This document shows positions 41,917-50,857 of a stretch of 64,000 nt of DNA, one piece after another. Each line of letters opens with the position of its first letter. The first letter of the stretch is position 1. The translations under genes were made by a program, and so were the position numbers. The notes beneath the pieces are model-generated. The model ran no database searches, had not been told where the DNA came from, and was given only the letters and a program-made list of their open reading frames with translations. This DNA comes from Flavisphingopyxis sp963800335 (GTDB taxonomy: Bacteria; Pseudomonadota; Alphaproteobacteria; Sphingomonadales; Sphingomonadaceae): the NCBI GenBank assembly GCA_963800335.1, contig CAWDAN010000005.1:1-64000 (forward strand), given 5' to 3'.

Positions 41917-43239
41917 ATGACATCACGTCCCATTATCGCCCTCCTGCTGGCCAGCGCCCTGCTGAGCGGTTGCAGCGTATTCAAGAAATCCCGTAGCGAC
42001 ACGCCGACGCTCGGCGACCGGGTCAACATCCTGTCGGGTGAAAGCGCGGCCGAGGTCGACCCTGCCCTTGCCAATGTCGCGGTCACGCTGCCACCGGCCG
42101 AGGTCAACGCCGACTGGGCGCAGCCCGGCGGCAACTCGATGAAGGCGATGGGTCACGTCGCCTTGCCAGCCAGCCTGACGCCCGCCTGGAGCGTCCAGAT
42201 TCCCGGCAGCACCAATCGCGTGAAGCTCGCCGCCGCCCCGGTGGTGTCGGACGGACGGCTCTATGTCGTCGACGTCAACGCCACCGTCCATGCCTATGAC
42301 GCAGCGAGCGGCGCGGTCCTGTGGACGTCGTCGATCGCCGGCGACGACCCCGACGTGCGCAACGCGCTGTTCGGCGGCGGCGTCAGTGCGGCCGGAAACC
42401 GCGTGTTCGTGACCAATGGCGCAGGCGATGTCGCGATGCTCGACGCAAGCACCGGCGGGATCATCTGGAAGGTTCGCCCGTCCGGACCGCTGCGTGGTTC
42501 GCCAACGCTGTCGAACGGCCACGTCTATGTCATGGCGCAGGACAACCAGCTGTTCGCGCTCAATCAGACCGACGGCACACAGGTCTGGCAAGCGACCGCA
42601 TCGATCGGTGCCGGCAGCGTGTTCGGCGTCGGCGCGCCTGCCGCCGGCCAGGGCACGGTGGTCGCCGGTTATTCGTCTGGCGAACTTTATGCCTATCGCT
42701 ACGAGAACGGTCGCGACCTGTGGGGCGACGCGCTTGCGCGGACCAGCTTTGCAGTTTCGGTCGAATCGCTGACCGACGTCGATGCGTCGCCAGTGATCGA
42801 CCGCGGTCGGGTCTATGCCCTCGGCAAGGGCGGCCGCATGGCAGCCTATGAACTGGTTACCGGCCAGCGCCTCTGGGAGTTGCCCATTGCCGGCATATCA
42901 ACCCCGTGGGTCGCTGGCGAATGGGTCTTTGTCGTGACCGACGAGGATCGCCTGCTGGCGGTCGCGCGGACCACGGGCAAGGTCCGCTGGATCAGCCAGC
43001 TGCCAAGCTATCGCAATGAGGAGGACAAGAAGGGCGCGATCCGCTGGACCGGCCCGATCCTCGCGGGCAACCGCCTGGTCCTGGTCAGCACCCTGGGCCA
43101 GATGATCCAGGTCAACCCGGTCGACGGCAGCATCATTGGCCAGACCGAGGCTGGCAAGTCGTTCGGCCTGTCGCCGGTGGCGGCCAACAACATGCTCTAC
43201 CTGCTCGACGACGAAGGCCGCCTCACCGCCTATCGGTGA
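41917..43239 (+). CDS. bamB: outer-membrane assembly lipoprotein BamB
   Basis: A 440-residue beta-propeller lipoprotein of the BAM complex. Signal and lipobox MTSRPIIALLLASALLSGC with the cysteine near residue 19. Repeated PQQ-like blades appear (GRLYVVDVNATVHAYDAASG, GDVAMLDASTGGIIWKV, GHVYVMAQDNQLFALNQTDG, GRVYALGKGGRMAAYELVTG and GRLTAYR). Helps outer-membrane protein folding through BamA. It lies between the yfgM-like gene and der, the standard order. Confidence 0.93.
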   Translation: MTSRPIIALLLASALLSGCSVFKKSRSDTPTLGDRVNILSGESAAEVDPALANVAVTLPPAEVNADWAQPGGNSMKAMGHVALPASLTPAWSVQIPGSTNRVKLAAAPVVSDGRLYVVDVNATVHAYDAASGAVLWTSSIAGDDPDVRNALFGGGVSAAGNRVFVTNGAGDVAMLDASTGGIIWKVRPSGPLRGSPTLSNGHVYVMAQDNQLFALNQTDGTQVWQATASIGAGSVFGVGAPAAGQGTVVAGYSSGELYAYRYENGRDLWGDALARTSFAVSVESLTDVDASPVIDRGRVYALGKGGRMAAYELVTGQRLWELPIAGISTPWVAGEWVFVVTDEDRLLAVARTTGKVRWISQLPSYRNEEDKKGAIRWTGPILAGNRLVLVSTLGQMIQVNPVDGSIIGQTEAGKSFGLSPVAANNMLYLLDDEGRLTAYR

Positions 43240-43272
43240 GCTGGGCAACACCCACACGGAAGGACGTTTCGC

Positions 43273-44712
43273 ATGCCGGGCGGAGAAGACAATGACCGCG
43301 CGGAGCAGATTCCGTCCTCGTTCGGCAGCGCAGCGCCGCGCCTGCCGATGCTCGCCATCATCGGCCGACCCAATGTCGGCAAATCGACGCTGTTCAACCG
43401 GCTGGTCGGCAAGAAGCTTGCGCTGGTCGACGACCGGCCCGGCGTCACGCGCGATCGCCGCGAGGGCGAGGCCGAACTGATCGGCATGAAGTTCCGCGTG
43501 ATGGATACCGCGGGCTATGAAGACGATGACCCGGCCAGCCTGCCCGGACGAATGCGCGCGCAGACCGAGGCGGCGGTCGCCGGTGCCGATGCCGCCCTGT
43601 TCGTCTTCGACGCGCGCGCCGGGCTCAACCCGCTCGACGAGGAAATCGCGCGCTGGCTGCGGACCAGCGACACGCCGATCATCCTTGTCGCCAACAAGGC
43701 CGAGGGCAAGGCAGGCGATGCCGGGATCAACGAAGCCTATGCACTGGGCCTCGGCGATCCGATTCCGCTGAGCGCCGAACATGGCGAGGGCATGGTCGAG
43801 CTGTTCGACGCGCTGCGCCCGCATCTCGAAGACAATTTCGATCCCGGCGAGCCGCTCGCAGCGCTCGGCGAGGATGAACAAGGCCCGCTCAAGCTGGCCA
43901 TCGTCGGCCGTCCCAATGCGGGCAAATCGACGCTGATCAACCGTATATTGGGCGAGGAACGGCTGATCACCGGTCCCGAGGCGGGGATCACGCGCGATTC
44001 GATCAGCATCGACTGGCTGTGGGAGCATGACGGGCAAAGCCGCGAGGTTCGCCTGATCGACACCGCGGGCATGCGCAAGCGCGCGCGCGTCCAGGACAAG
44101 CTCGAGAAGCTGTCGGTTGCCGACGCGCTCCATTCGATCGATTTCGCCGAAGTCGTCGTGCTGCTGCTCGATTCGACCAAGGGGCTCGAACTGCAGGACC
44201 TCAAGATCGCCGACCGTGTTCTCGAGGAAGGCCGTGCGCTCGTCATCGCGCTCAACAAATGGGACGTCGCCGAGGACGGCAGCAAGCTCTACCAGGGCGT
44301 CCGCGCAGCGCTCGAGGAAGGCCTGGCACAGGTCAAGGGCGTACCGCTGCTGACGCTGTCGGGCGCCACCGGCAAGGGTATCGACACGCTGCTCCAGGCC
44401 GCGTTCGAAACGCGCGATGCGTGGTCGAAACGGATCACCACGGGCCAGCTCAACCGCTGGCTCGAACGCGCGCTCGAGGCCAATCCCCCGCCCGCTCCTA
44501 AGGGCAAAAGGATCAAGCTGCGCTATGCCACGCAGGCCAATACGCGCCCGCCGAGCTTCGTCGTGTTCGGCACGCGCGTCGACGAATTGCCCGAAAGCTA
44601 TCGCCGCTATCTGATCAACGGATTGCGCCGCGAACTGGGTCTGGGCGCGGTACCGGTGCGATTGACGTTGCGTGCGCCGAAAAACCCGTTCGACAAGAAA
44701 TCCGGCGACTGA
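43273..44712 (+). CDS. der: ribosome biogenesis GTPase Der
   Basis: A 479-residue double-GTPase (EngA) required for 50S assembly. The first G domain has GRPNVGKSTLF, DTAGYED and NKAE; the second has GRPNAGKSTLI, DTAGMRKRARVQDKLEKLSV and NKWD; a KH-like C-terminus follows (ANTRPPSFVVFGTRVDELPESY). The first 25 residues before LPMLAIIGRPNVG are non-conserved, so a start further downstream is possible, but ATG 43273 is the only reasonable upstream site. It is the third gene of yfgM-bamB-der. Confidence 0.95.
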   Translation: MPGGEDNDRAEQIPSSFGSAAPRLPMLAIIGRPNVGKSTLFNRLVGKKLALVDDRPGVTRDRREGEAELIGMKFRVMDTAGYEDDDPASLPGRMRAQTEAAVAGADAALFVFDARAGLNPLDEEIARWLRTSDTPIILVANKAEGKAGDAGINEAYALGLGDPIPLSAEHGEGMVELFDALRPHLEDNFDPGEPLAALGEDEQGPLKLAIVGRPNAGKSTLINRILGEERLITGPEAGITRDSISIDWLWEHDGQSREVRLIDTAGMRKRARVQDKLEKLSVADALHSIDFAEVVVLLLDSTKGLELQDLKIADRVLEEGRALVIALNKWDVAEDGSKLYQGVRAALEEGLAQVKGVPLLTLSGATGKGIDTLLQAAFETRDAWSKRITTGQLNRWLERALEANPPPAPKGKRIKLRYATQANTRPPSFVVFGTRVDELPESYRRYLINGLRRELGLGAVPVRLTLRAPKNPFDKKSGD

Positions 44713-44812
44713 TCGGCGAGCGATCGCGGGCGCACGTAACGCCCCATTAACCCAGTTTCGATAAGGCCATGACTGGATCGACGCACGACTGCGCCGAAGA
44801 CGGGGAAGCTTT

Positions 44813-45247
44813 ATGGGCACAGAGCCCGAACAACTGGTCGACTGGACCGTTTATCGCGCTGCACGTTCTGGCCTCGGCGGCGGCTTCGTCCGCATCCTCG
44901 GCTATTTCCGCGAGGACGGCATCAAGTCGGTCGCCGCGATCGAACAGGCGATGCGCGAGAAAAACGCCGCCGCGCTGGTTCTCCCGTCGCATACGCTCAA
45001 GGGCGAATCGCGCCAGTTCGGCGCCGACCGGCTCGCCAGCCTGGCCGAGGATATCGAGATGTTCGCGCGCGAATGCGTCGAGGATCGCAGCCCGCCCGAC
45101 GAATATCTGCAAAAGGTCGTCGCGCTGCGGCCGCTGTTCGAAGAGACGCTCGACGCACTTGAGACCGAAGCGAACCCGCTGGTCCAGCGCCAGCGCCCTG
45201 CCTTTGGCCGAGCGGTCACCAACGACCAGCTGCTCGGCCGCGGCTGA
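44813..45247 (+). CDS. Hpt domain phosphotransfer protein
   Basis: A 144-residue histidine phosphotransfer protein. The phosphorylatable His60 is in SHTLKGESRQFGADRLASLAEDIE, the classical HPt helix. The C-terminal 20 residues are low in structure. GGGGAAG lies shortly before ATG 44813. No cognate kinase or regulator is adjacent, so it would relay between unlinked partners such as hybrid kinases. Converges with the DUF418 gene, four bases apart. Confidence 0.85.
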   Translation: MGTEPEQLVDWTVYRAARSGLGGGFVRILGYFREDGIKSVAAIEQAMREKNAAALVLPSHTLKGESRQFGADRLASLAEDIEMFARECVEDRSPPDEYLQKVVALRPLFEETLDALETEANPLVQRQRPAFGRAVTNDQLLGRG

Positions 45248-45250
45248 GCC

Positions 45251-46510
45251 TCAGGCGCCGGCGACCGGCGCGCGCCACATCGGTTGGAAACGCCATCGCG
45301 CCAGGCTACGCCACAACCATTCGAACGGACCGTAATTATAGCGATCAAGCCACGGTTTCGACCAGGCCATCATCGCTCCCCACATCGCTAGGACGAAGAG
45401 TTGCAGCGCGAGGCGGTGGAACTCGCCGAACAGCGACAGGCCGTAGCCGTAGAAGATCGTCGTCATCACCAGGCTGGTCACCAGATAATTGGTAAACGCC
45501 ATCCTCCCCGTCGCCGCGAGCCGCGCGCCGAGCCGGGCGTAGCGCGCCTGACGGATGACGAGGATCACCAACGCCGCCCAGCCGATCGCCATCATGATAT
45601 CGAACGGCATTGACAGAACGAGGGTCGCAAACAGCGTCGATACGCCGCTATAGCCGTCGGACAGCTGGTACCACGCCAAGAGCAGGTTGACCGGGATCGC
45701 CACGCCCCAGCAGACAAGGAGCCACTTGCGGTAACGGGCACTGTCCCACTGACCGGTAAAGAAGCCCGATTTGAACATGATCATGCCGATCAGCATCAGC
45801 CCCAGCGTCTCCCAGCCGAAGGTCATGAAGCCGGCGATGGGCTCGGCGGTCTTTTCGAAGATGCGGTTGCCCGCGATCGCCTGGTAGCCCGAGCGATACA
45901 GCGCGCGCGTGGTGGCGACATCGGGACTGTGCGGCCCCATCTTGTCATTCACTTCAACCATCGCCTCGGCCATGGCAGCGGGCGGTTCGAAAACGCCGGC
46001 GCGCATCAGCGCGGCGCTGCCGAAAAACGATCCGAAATACAGCGTCGAGACGATCAGGAAGCCGATCGCCCAGCGCCGCAACGCACGGATCGAAAGGTTG
46101 CGAAAGAAGAACAGCAGCATGCCGCACAGCGCATAGAGAACGAGGATATCGCCCCACCAGATTAGGTAAAAATGGGCGAGGCCGAGGATCAGCAGCCAGA
46201 CCATCCGGGAATAATGGACCTTTGCGCCGCTGAGGCCATAGGCCACCGCGCGTTCGATCACGAGTAATGTCGAGGCACCGAACATCATCGAGAACAGGCC
46301 GCGCATCTTGCTGTCGAAGAACAGGAAATCGAGCAGCCAGACTACGACGTTGCCGCCCGTATCGTCACCGACCGCGGCGGGGTTGGTATAGCCAGGGTCG
46401 GGGGTCGAAAAAGCATAGATGTTCATCGCCAGGATGCCCATCACCGCCACCCCGCGGATGGCATCAAGACTGGTGAAACGCTGCAGTTCGACAGGTGCCG
46501 TCGTCGCCAT
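45251..46510 (-). CDS. DUF418 multi-pass membrane protein
   Basis: A 419-residue integral membrane protein of the DUF418/HGSNAT-like acyltransferase-related group. It begins RFTSLDAIRGVAVMGILAMN and has about nine to ten TM helices; a C-terminal DUF418 signature is RMAFTNYLVTSLVMTTIFYGYGLSLFG. Start ATG 46510 is chosen because GGAGG lies eight bases upstream; an in-frame extension by 10 residues lacks this. Function is unknown; related proteins transfer acyl groups across membranes. Confidence 0.85.
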   Translation of the reverse strand: MATTAPVELQRFTSLDAIRGVAVMGILAMNIYAFSTPDPGYTNPAAVGDDTGGNVVVWLLDFLFFDSKMRGLFSMMFGASTLLVIERAVAYGLSGAKVHYSRMVWLLILGLAHFYLIWWGDILVLYALCGMLLFFFRNLSIRALRRWAIGFLIVSTLYFGSFFGSAALMRAGVFEPPAAMAEAMVEVNDKMGPHSPDVATTRALYRSGYQAIAGNRIFEKTAEPIAGFMTFGWETLGLMLIGMIMFKSGFFTGQWDSARYRKWLLVCWGVAIPVNLLLAWYQLSDGYSGVSTLFATLVLSMPFDIMMAIGWAALVILVIRQARYARLGARLAATGRMAFTNYLVTSLVMTTIFYGYGLSLFGEFHRLALQLFVLAMWGAMMAWSKPWLDRYNYGPFEWLWRSLARWRFQPMWRAPVAGA

Positions 46511-46560
46511 GATGTTCGCCTCCCCTACAGCGCTCCCCATAGCCCTGTATTAAGGCTATA

Positions 46561-47235
46561 CTACAGCCAGGAGGCGATGTGGTCCAGCGGCTTCTTGTGC
46601 GTTGCGTGCAGCGGGATCGTCGCACTGTCGGCGACCTTGCCGACGACGAGGACCATCATCGGCTTTTCGTTCGGCGGACGGTCGCAGATCCGGTTGAGGA
46701 ATTTCATCGGGTTGGGCGTGTGCGTCAGCGTCGCGAGGCCCGCCGCATGGAGCGCGGCGATCAGGAAGCCGGTGGCGATGCCGACGCTTTCGGTGACGTA
46801 GTAATTCTGCTTGTCGTCGCCCGGATCGACGCCGCCCCGGCGCTGGCCGAAGATGCAGATCAGATAGGGCGCGGTTTCGAGATAGGGCTTGTCGCAGTCG
46901 GTACCCAAGGGCGCGAGTGCGTCGATCCACTCCTGCGACGCCTTGCCGCCATAGAATTCGCGTTCCTCGACCTCGGCCGCCTCGCGTAGCGCGCGTTTCT
47001 TCGCGGCGCTTTCGATCACCGCGAAATGCCACGGCTGGTGGTTGGCGCCCGACGGCGCGGTGCCGGCGGCGAGGATGGCCTGCTCGATCACCGCGCGCGG
47101 GACGGGCGCATCGGAGAACATCCGGCAACTGTGGCGCGTGGATATGGCCCCGTAGAATGCGGTGGCGCGCGCGATCCGCTCCGCATCGCTCAGCTCGGGC
47201 AGCGCTTCATAGGGGACGGTGGCGTGCGGCTTCAT
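46561..47235 (-). CDS. nitroreductase family protein, iodotyrosine deiodinase-like
   Basis: A 224-residue FMN-dependent nitroreductase. FMN-binding segments are STRHSCRMFSDAPVP and GTAPSGANHQPWHF; ESVGIATGFLIAALHAAGL and THTPNPMKFLNRICDRPPNEKPMM follow, the latter typical of the iodotyrosine deiodinase-like branch. That branch may reductively dehalogenate or reduce aromatic compounds. The start overlaps the purL stop by ATGA, an odd partnership that suggests translational coupling by chance compaction. The substrate is not predictable. Confidence 0.85.
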   Translation of the reverse strand: MKPHATVPYEALPELSDAERIARATAFYGAISTRHSCRMFSDAPVPRAVIEQAILAAGTAPSGANHQPWHFAVIESAAKKRALREAAEVEEREFYGGKASQEWIDALAPLGTDCDKPYLETAPYLICIFGQRRGGVDPGDDKQNYYVTESVGIATGFLIAALHAAGLATLTHTPNPMKFLNRICDRPPNEKPMMVLVVGKVADSATIPLHATHKKPLDHIASWL

Positions 47236-49487
47236 GCCAGCGCGGCGTCGCTTCCCATCAGCGCGGGGAAGAAGGATTCGTGGGCTTTGCGTAGGTCATC
47301 GAGGGATACCTCGATACCGGAGACCGAGATCGCTGCGCCGCCGGTGGTGCCGATGCTTGCGACGAAAATGCCCGCAGCCTTTGCAGCAGCCATCACCGCG
47401 TCGGCATCGTCGGTTGCGACGACGAAGCGCGCCTGGTCTTCGCCGAACAGGATTGCGGCAGGATTGGGAACGTCGGGCAAGTCGAGCGCGGCACCCTGGC
47501 GACCGGCCAGTGCCATTTCGGTGATCGCGACGAGCGCACCGCCATCCGAACAATCGTGCGCCGCGTTGACTAGGCCGCGCGTGACGAGATCGCGGACGAA
47601 ATCGCCATGGCGTGCCTCGATCGCCAGGTCGACGGGCGGCGGCGAACCGTCTTCGCAGCCTTGGCATTCGCGCAGCCACAGTGACTGGCCGACCTGCCCC
47701 GCGCTGTGGCCGATCAGGATGATAGCCTGTCCCGCCGATTTGAACGCGATCGTCGCCATGGTGTCGATGTCCTCGAGCACGCCGATCGCACCGATCGCAG
47801 GGGTGGGCAGGATCGCGCTTCCGCCGCCGGTTGCCTTGCTCTCGTTGTAGAGGCTGACGTTCCCCGACACGATCGGCATGTCGAGCGTGATGCAGGCCTC
47901 GCTCATGCCCTTCAGACAGCCGGTCAGTTGCGCCATGATCTCGGGGCGTTCGGGATTGGCGAAGTTGAGGCAGTTGGTCGTCGCGAGCGGCTTGGCGCCG
48001 ACCGCGCTGAGGTTGCGATACGCCTCGGCGATCGCCTGCTTGCCGCCTTCATAAGGGTCAGCATAGCAATAGCGCGGGGTGCAGTCGGTGGTGATCGCAA
48101 GCGCACGGTTGGTGCTGTGGATGCGCACCACCGCGGCGTCGCCGCCGGGGCGCTGGAGCGTGTCGGCGCCGACCTGCGTGTCGTATTGTTCCCAGATCCA
48201 GCGGCGGCTGGCGATGTCGGGGCTGGCCATCAGCTTCAAAAGATCGGCACCGATGTCGGTGCTTTCGGGGATGTCGCCGAGCGGCTTGATGTCGGCCCAG
48301 ACCTTGTACTCGTCCGCGCTCATGCTCGGCCGGTCGTAGAGCGGCGCGTCGTCGGCGAGCGGGGCGAGCGGGATGTCGCAGACCACCTCGCCGTGATGTT
48401 CGAGGACCATGCGCCCGGTATCGGTGACTTCGCCGATCACCGCGAAATCCAGTTCCCATTTGGTGAAGATCGCCTCGGCCTCTGCCTCGCGGCCGGGCTT
48501 CAGCACCATCAGCATGCGTTCCTGGCTTTCGGACAGCATCATTTCGTATGCGGTCATGCCGGTCTCGCGCTGCGGCACCGCGTCCATGTCGAGCCGGATG
48601 CCGACACCGCCGGCCGAGGCCATCTCGACGCTCGAGCTCGTCAGACCCGCCGCGCCCATGTCCTGGATCGCGACGATCGCGTCGGTCGCCATCAGTTCGA
48701 GGCACGCCTCGATGAGCAGTTTCTCGGTGAACGGATCGCCAACCTGAACGGTAGGGCGCTTGGCTTCTGCATCCTCGGCGAAATCGGCGCTCGCCATCGT
48801 CGCTCCGTGGATCCCGTCGCGGCCGGTCTTCGATCCGACATAGACGATCGAATTACCGATGCCCGATGCGGCCGAATAGAAGATCTTGTCCTGGTCGGCG
48901 ATGCCGACGGTCATCGCGTTGACGAGGATGTTGCCGTCGTACGCGGGGTGGAAATTGACCTCGCCGCCGACGGTTGGCACGCCGACGCAATTGCCGTAGC
49001 CGCCGATGCCGTGGACGACACCGGCGACGAGGTGGCGCGTCTTGGGGTGGTCGGGCGAGCCGAAGCGCAGCGCGTTCATGTTGGCGACGGGGCGCGCACC
49101 CATCGTGAAGACATCGCGCAAGATGCCCCCGACGCCGGTTGCCGCGCCCTGATAGGGTTCGATGTAACTCGGGTGGTTGTGGCTCTCCATCTTGAAGATC
49201 GCGGCGAGCTTGGTGCCATTGGGTCCGGCGCCGATATCGACGACGCCCGCATTCTCGCCGGGGCCGCAGATGACCTGCGGGCCCGTCGTCGGGAGCTTCT
49301 TGAGATGGAGGCGCGAGCTCTTGTAGCTGCAATGCTCGGACCACATCACCGAGAAAATGCCGAGCTCGACGATATTGGGCTCGCGCCCGAGCGCGGAGAG
49401 GACGCGGGCGTATTCCGCTTCGTTGAGACCGTGTTCGGCGACGATCTTCGGAGTGATGGCGGGCGTGGCTAGGACGGGATCGGTCAT
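47232..49487 (-). CDS. purL: phosphoribosylformylglycinamidine synthase II
   Basis: A 751-residue small-type PurL, the ATP-dependent FGAM synthase subunit of purine synthesis that works with PurQ and PurS. Motifs: MWSEHCSYKSSR, FKMESHNHPSYIEPYQGAATGVGG near residue 90-115, MGARPVANMNAL, IQDMGAAGLTSSSVEMA and a second ATP-fold half with VSGNVSLYNES, LIGHSAGQVGQS and AAHDCSDGGALVAI. Coupled to the nitroreductase gene. PurQ and PurS are not in this window. Confidence 0.95.
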   Translation of the reverse strand: MTDPVLATPAITPKIVAEHGLNEAEYARVLSALGREPNIVELGIFSVMWSEHCSYKSSRLHLKKLPTTGPQVICGPGENAGVVDIGAGPNGTKLAAIFKMESHNHPSYIEPYQGAATGVGGILRDVFTMGARPVANMNALRFGSPDHPKTRHLVAGVVHGIGGYGNCVGVPTVGGEVNFHPAYDGNILVNAMTVGIADQDKIFYSAASGIGNSIVYVGSKTGRDGIHGATMASADFAEDAEAKRPTVQVGDPFTEKLLIEACLELMATDAIVAIQDMGAAGLTSSSVEMASAGGVGIRLDMDAVPQRETGMTAYEMMLSESQERMLMVLKPGREAEAEAIFTKWELDFAVIGEVTDTGRMVLEHHGEVVCDIPLAPLADDAPLYDRPSMSADEYKVWADIKPLGDIPESTDIGADLLKLMASPDIASRRWIWEQYDTQVGADTLQRPGGDAAVVRIHSTNRALAITTDCTPRYCYADPYEGGKQAIAEAYRNLSAVGAKPLATTNCLNFANPERPEIMAQLTGCLKGMSEACITLDMPIVSGNVSLYNESKATGGGSAILPTPAIGAIGVLEDIDTMATIAFKSAGQAIILIGHSAGQVGQSLWLRECQGCEDGSPPPVDLAIEARHGDFVRDLVTRGLVNAAHDCSDGGALVAITEMALAGRQGAALDLPDVPNPAAILFGEDQARFVVATDDADAVMAAAKAAGIFVASIGTTGGAAISVSGIEVSLDDLRKAHESFFPALMGSDAALA

Positions 49488-49520
49488 GCGCCGCGCCTTA
49501 ACCGCTGTCGGCGCTTCGCG

Positions 49521-49961
49521 CTAGACGAGAAGCTCGACAAGCAATGCAAGCCAGATCGCCCCGACCACCAGCGGCACCCAATAGCACAGGACGGGGAGCG
49601 CAGAACCGCGCAGTCGCTCGCGCGATTTCGACGCATCGATATAATGCGCGTAATCGGGCAGGCACTGCTTCATCCGCGCGACCGCCTGGCGCAGGTCGCT
49701 CGCCTGGCGGACGTTGATGAGAATCCAGAAAGCCGTAAGCAAAATGCCAAGCGCGGCAATCACTTCGAGCGTCGGGATCGAAACATCACCCATCGTGGTA
49801 GCGTAAAAGACGAGCAGCATCGCCTCGGCGAGGAGGAAGAAGTTCAACCGGTCGTTGAACACGTTTTCCTCGTGAAGGGCATGCTGCCAGATGCGCTCGC
49901 AGGCCGGACCATCGCCATCCAGTCCCACCAGGAACTCGTCCACACCTTGCCGTTCACCCAT
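49521..49961 (-). CDS. hypothetical small membrane protein
   Basis: A 146-residue protein with three predicted TM helices (LNFFLLAEAMLLVFYATTM, VIAALGILLTAFWILINV and CYWVPLVVGAIWLALLVEL). The N-terminus LDGDGPACERIWQHALHEENVFNDR is charged and cytoplasmic. A lysine/arginine-rich loop (ARMKQCLPDYAHYIDASKSRER) precedes TM3. ATG 49961 is favoured over an upstream in-frame start at 50024 because AGGAGG is found eight bases before it. I do not recognise a known family, although RipA-type octameric membrane proteins look similar in topology. Confidence 0.6.
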   Translation of the reverse strand: MGERQGVDEFLVGLDGDGPACERIWQHALHEENVFNDRLNFFLLAEAMLLVFYATTMGDVSIPTLEVIAALGILLTAFWILINVRQASDLRQAVARMKQCLPDYAHYIDASKSRERLRGSALPVLCYWVPLVVGAIWLALLVELLV

Positions 49962-50029
49962 CCGACTGCCCTCCTGTGGGGAGAGCATAACAAAGCGGGC
50001 GCGCAAAAGGCAAATCGCGCGCATCCACG

Positions 50030-50054
50030 AAAAAGGGGCCGGTTTCCCGGCCCC
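50030..50054 (-). terminator. intrinsic terminator after MliC-like gene
   Basis: On the minus strand GGGGCCGG-gaaa-CCGGCCCC is followed by five T residues, 33 bases beyond the stop at 50087. The stem core and loop are the same as in the terminator at 22539-22563. Confidence 0.85.
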
Positions 50055-50086
50055 TCGTTAAACGTCGGAAGAGAACGCTTAGGCGA

Positions 50087-50485
50087 TCAGGCCTTGCAGA
50101 GCTGCGCGTTCTTGCCCGGAACTTCGATCGTGACGCTGTCGCCCGTACCCGACACCGAATAACCTTCGGCGGTATAGGGTGTTTCGGCATCGGGGCGCGT
50201 CAGCTGCGTGGCGGTGCCCGCGACATTATCGGTGCGAATGTTGGCGTTCATGCTGCCCGCGAGATCGCCCGAGTTCGACAGGAAATCGACATAGACGACG
50301 CTGGCATCGCGGCAGCGAAAGGTCTTCGAAGCGACGACTGCCGGCGGCAGCGTCACGGGCGCGGCGGTAGTCGCCTCGTTGGCGGCCGCAGCAGCAGCGG
50401 CTGCGTCGTCGGTCTTGGTGTTGTTACAAGCGGCGAGCGCGAGCGCGCTGGCGGCGAGGGTGAGAATTGCGTGGGGTGTTTTCAT
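50087..50485 (-). CDS. lipoprotein, possibly MliC-like lysozyme inhibitor
   Basis: A 132-residue lipoprotein: MKTPHAILTLAASALALAAC gives a lipobox with Cys20, followed by an Ala/Thr-rich linker. The mature domain begins TFRCRDASVVYVDFLSN and ends GKNAQLCKA; the two late cysteines and small beta domain are reminiscent of MliC lysozyme inhibitors, but the match is weak. Start ATG 50485 is chosen for the signal peptide; a longer frame to 50650 is antisense to xseB and not credible. A terminator follows. Confidence 0.6.
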   Translation of the reverse strand: MKTPHAILTLAASALALAACNNTKTDDAAAAAAAANEATTAAPVTLPPAVVASKTFRCRDASVVYVDFLSNSGDLAGSMNANIRTDNVAGTATQLTRPDAETPYTAEGYSVSGTGDSVTIEVPGKNAQLCKA

Positions 50486-50603
50486 GACCGCGCGTCTTTC
50501 GCGGCTGAGCAGGGCGCCGTCAAGCATGATCGTGGTGCAGCGCACCACGGGGCGTGCGACAGCCGCCTTGACCGCCATGCGCCGCAGCGTCATTGCTGCG
50601 ACC

Positions 50604-50849
50604 ATGTCTGAACCCATACCCGTCGAAACCCTGTCGTTCGAAGCGGCCATGGCCGAACTCGAAACGATCGTCCGCCAGCTTGAAGCCGGTGACGCGCCGC
50701 TCGACGCCTCGGTCGATCTCTATTCGCGCGGCGAAGCGCTCAAGAAACATTGCGAGGCACGACTCGCAGCGGCGCAGGTACGGATCGAGAAGATCACCAC
50801 CGGCGCGGGCGGCCAGGCCACCGGCACCCAGCCGTTCGACGCCGATTGA
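50604..50849 (+). CDS. xseB: exodeoxyribonuclease VII small subunit
   Basis: An 81-residue XseB. LSFEAAMAELETIVRQLEAGDAPLDASVDLYSRGEAL is the diagnostic helical segment, followed by KKHCEARLAAAQVRIEKI. It complexes with XseA to degrade single-stranded DNA. The ATG 50604 start gives MSEPIPVETLSFEAAM. It heads the xseB-ispA pair common in bacteria; ispA starts eight bases after the stop. Confidence 0.95.
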   Translation: MSEPIPVETLSFEAAMAELETIVRQLEAGDAPLDASVDLYSRGEALKKHCEARLAAAQVRIEKITTGAGGQATGTQPFDAD

Positions 50850-50857
50850 GCGGACCG

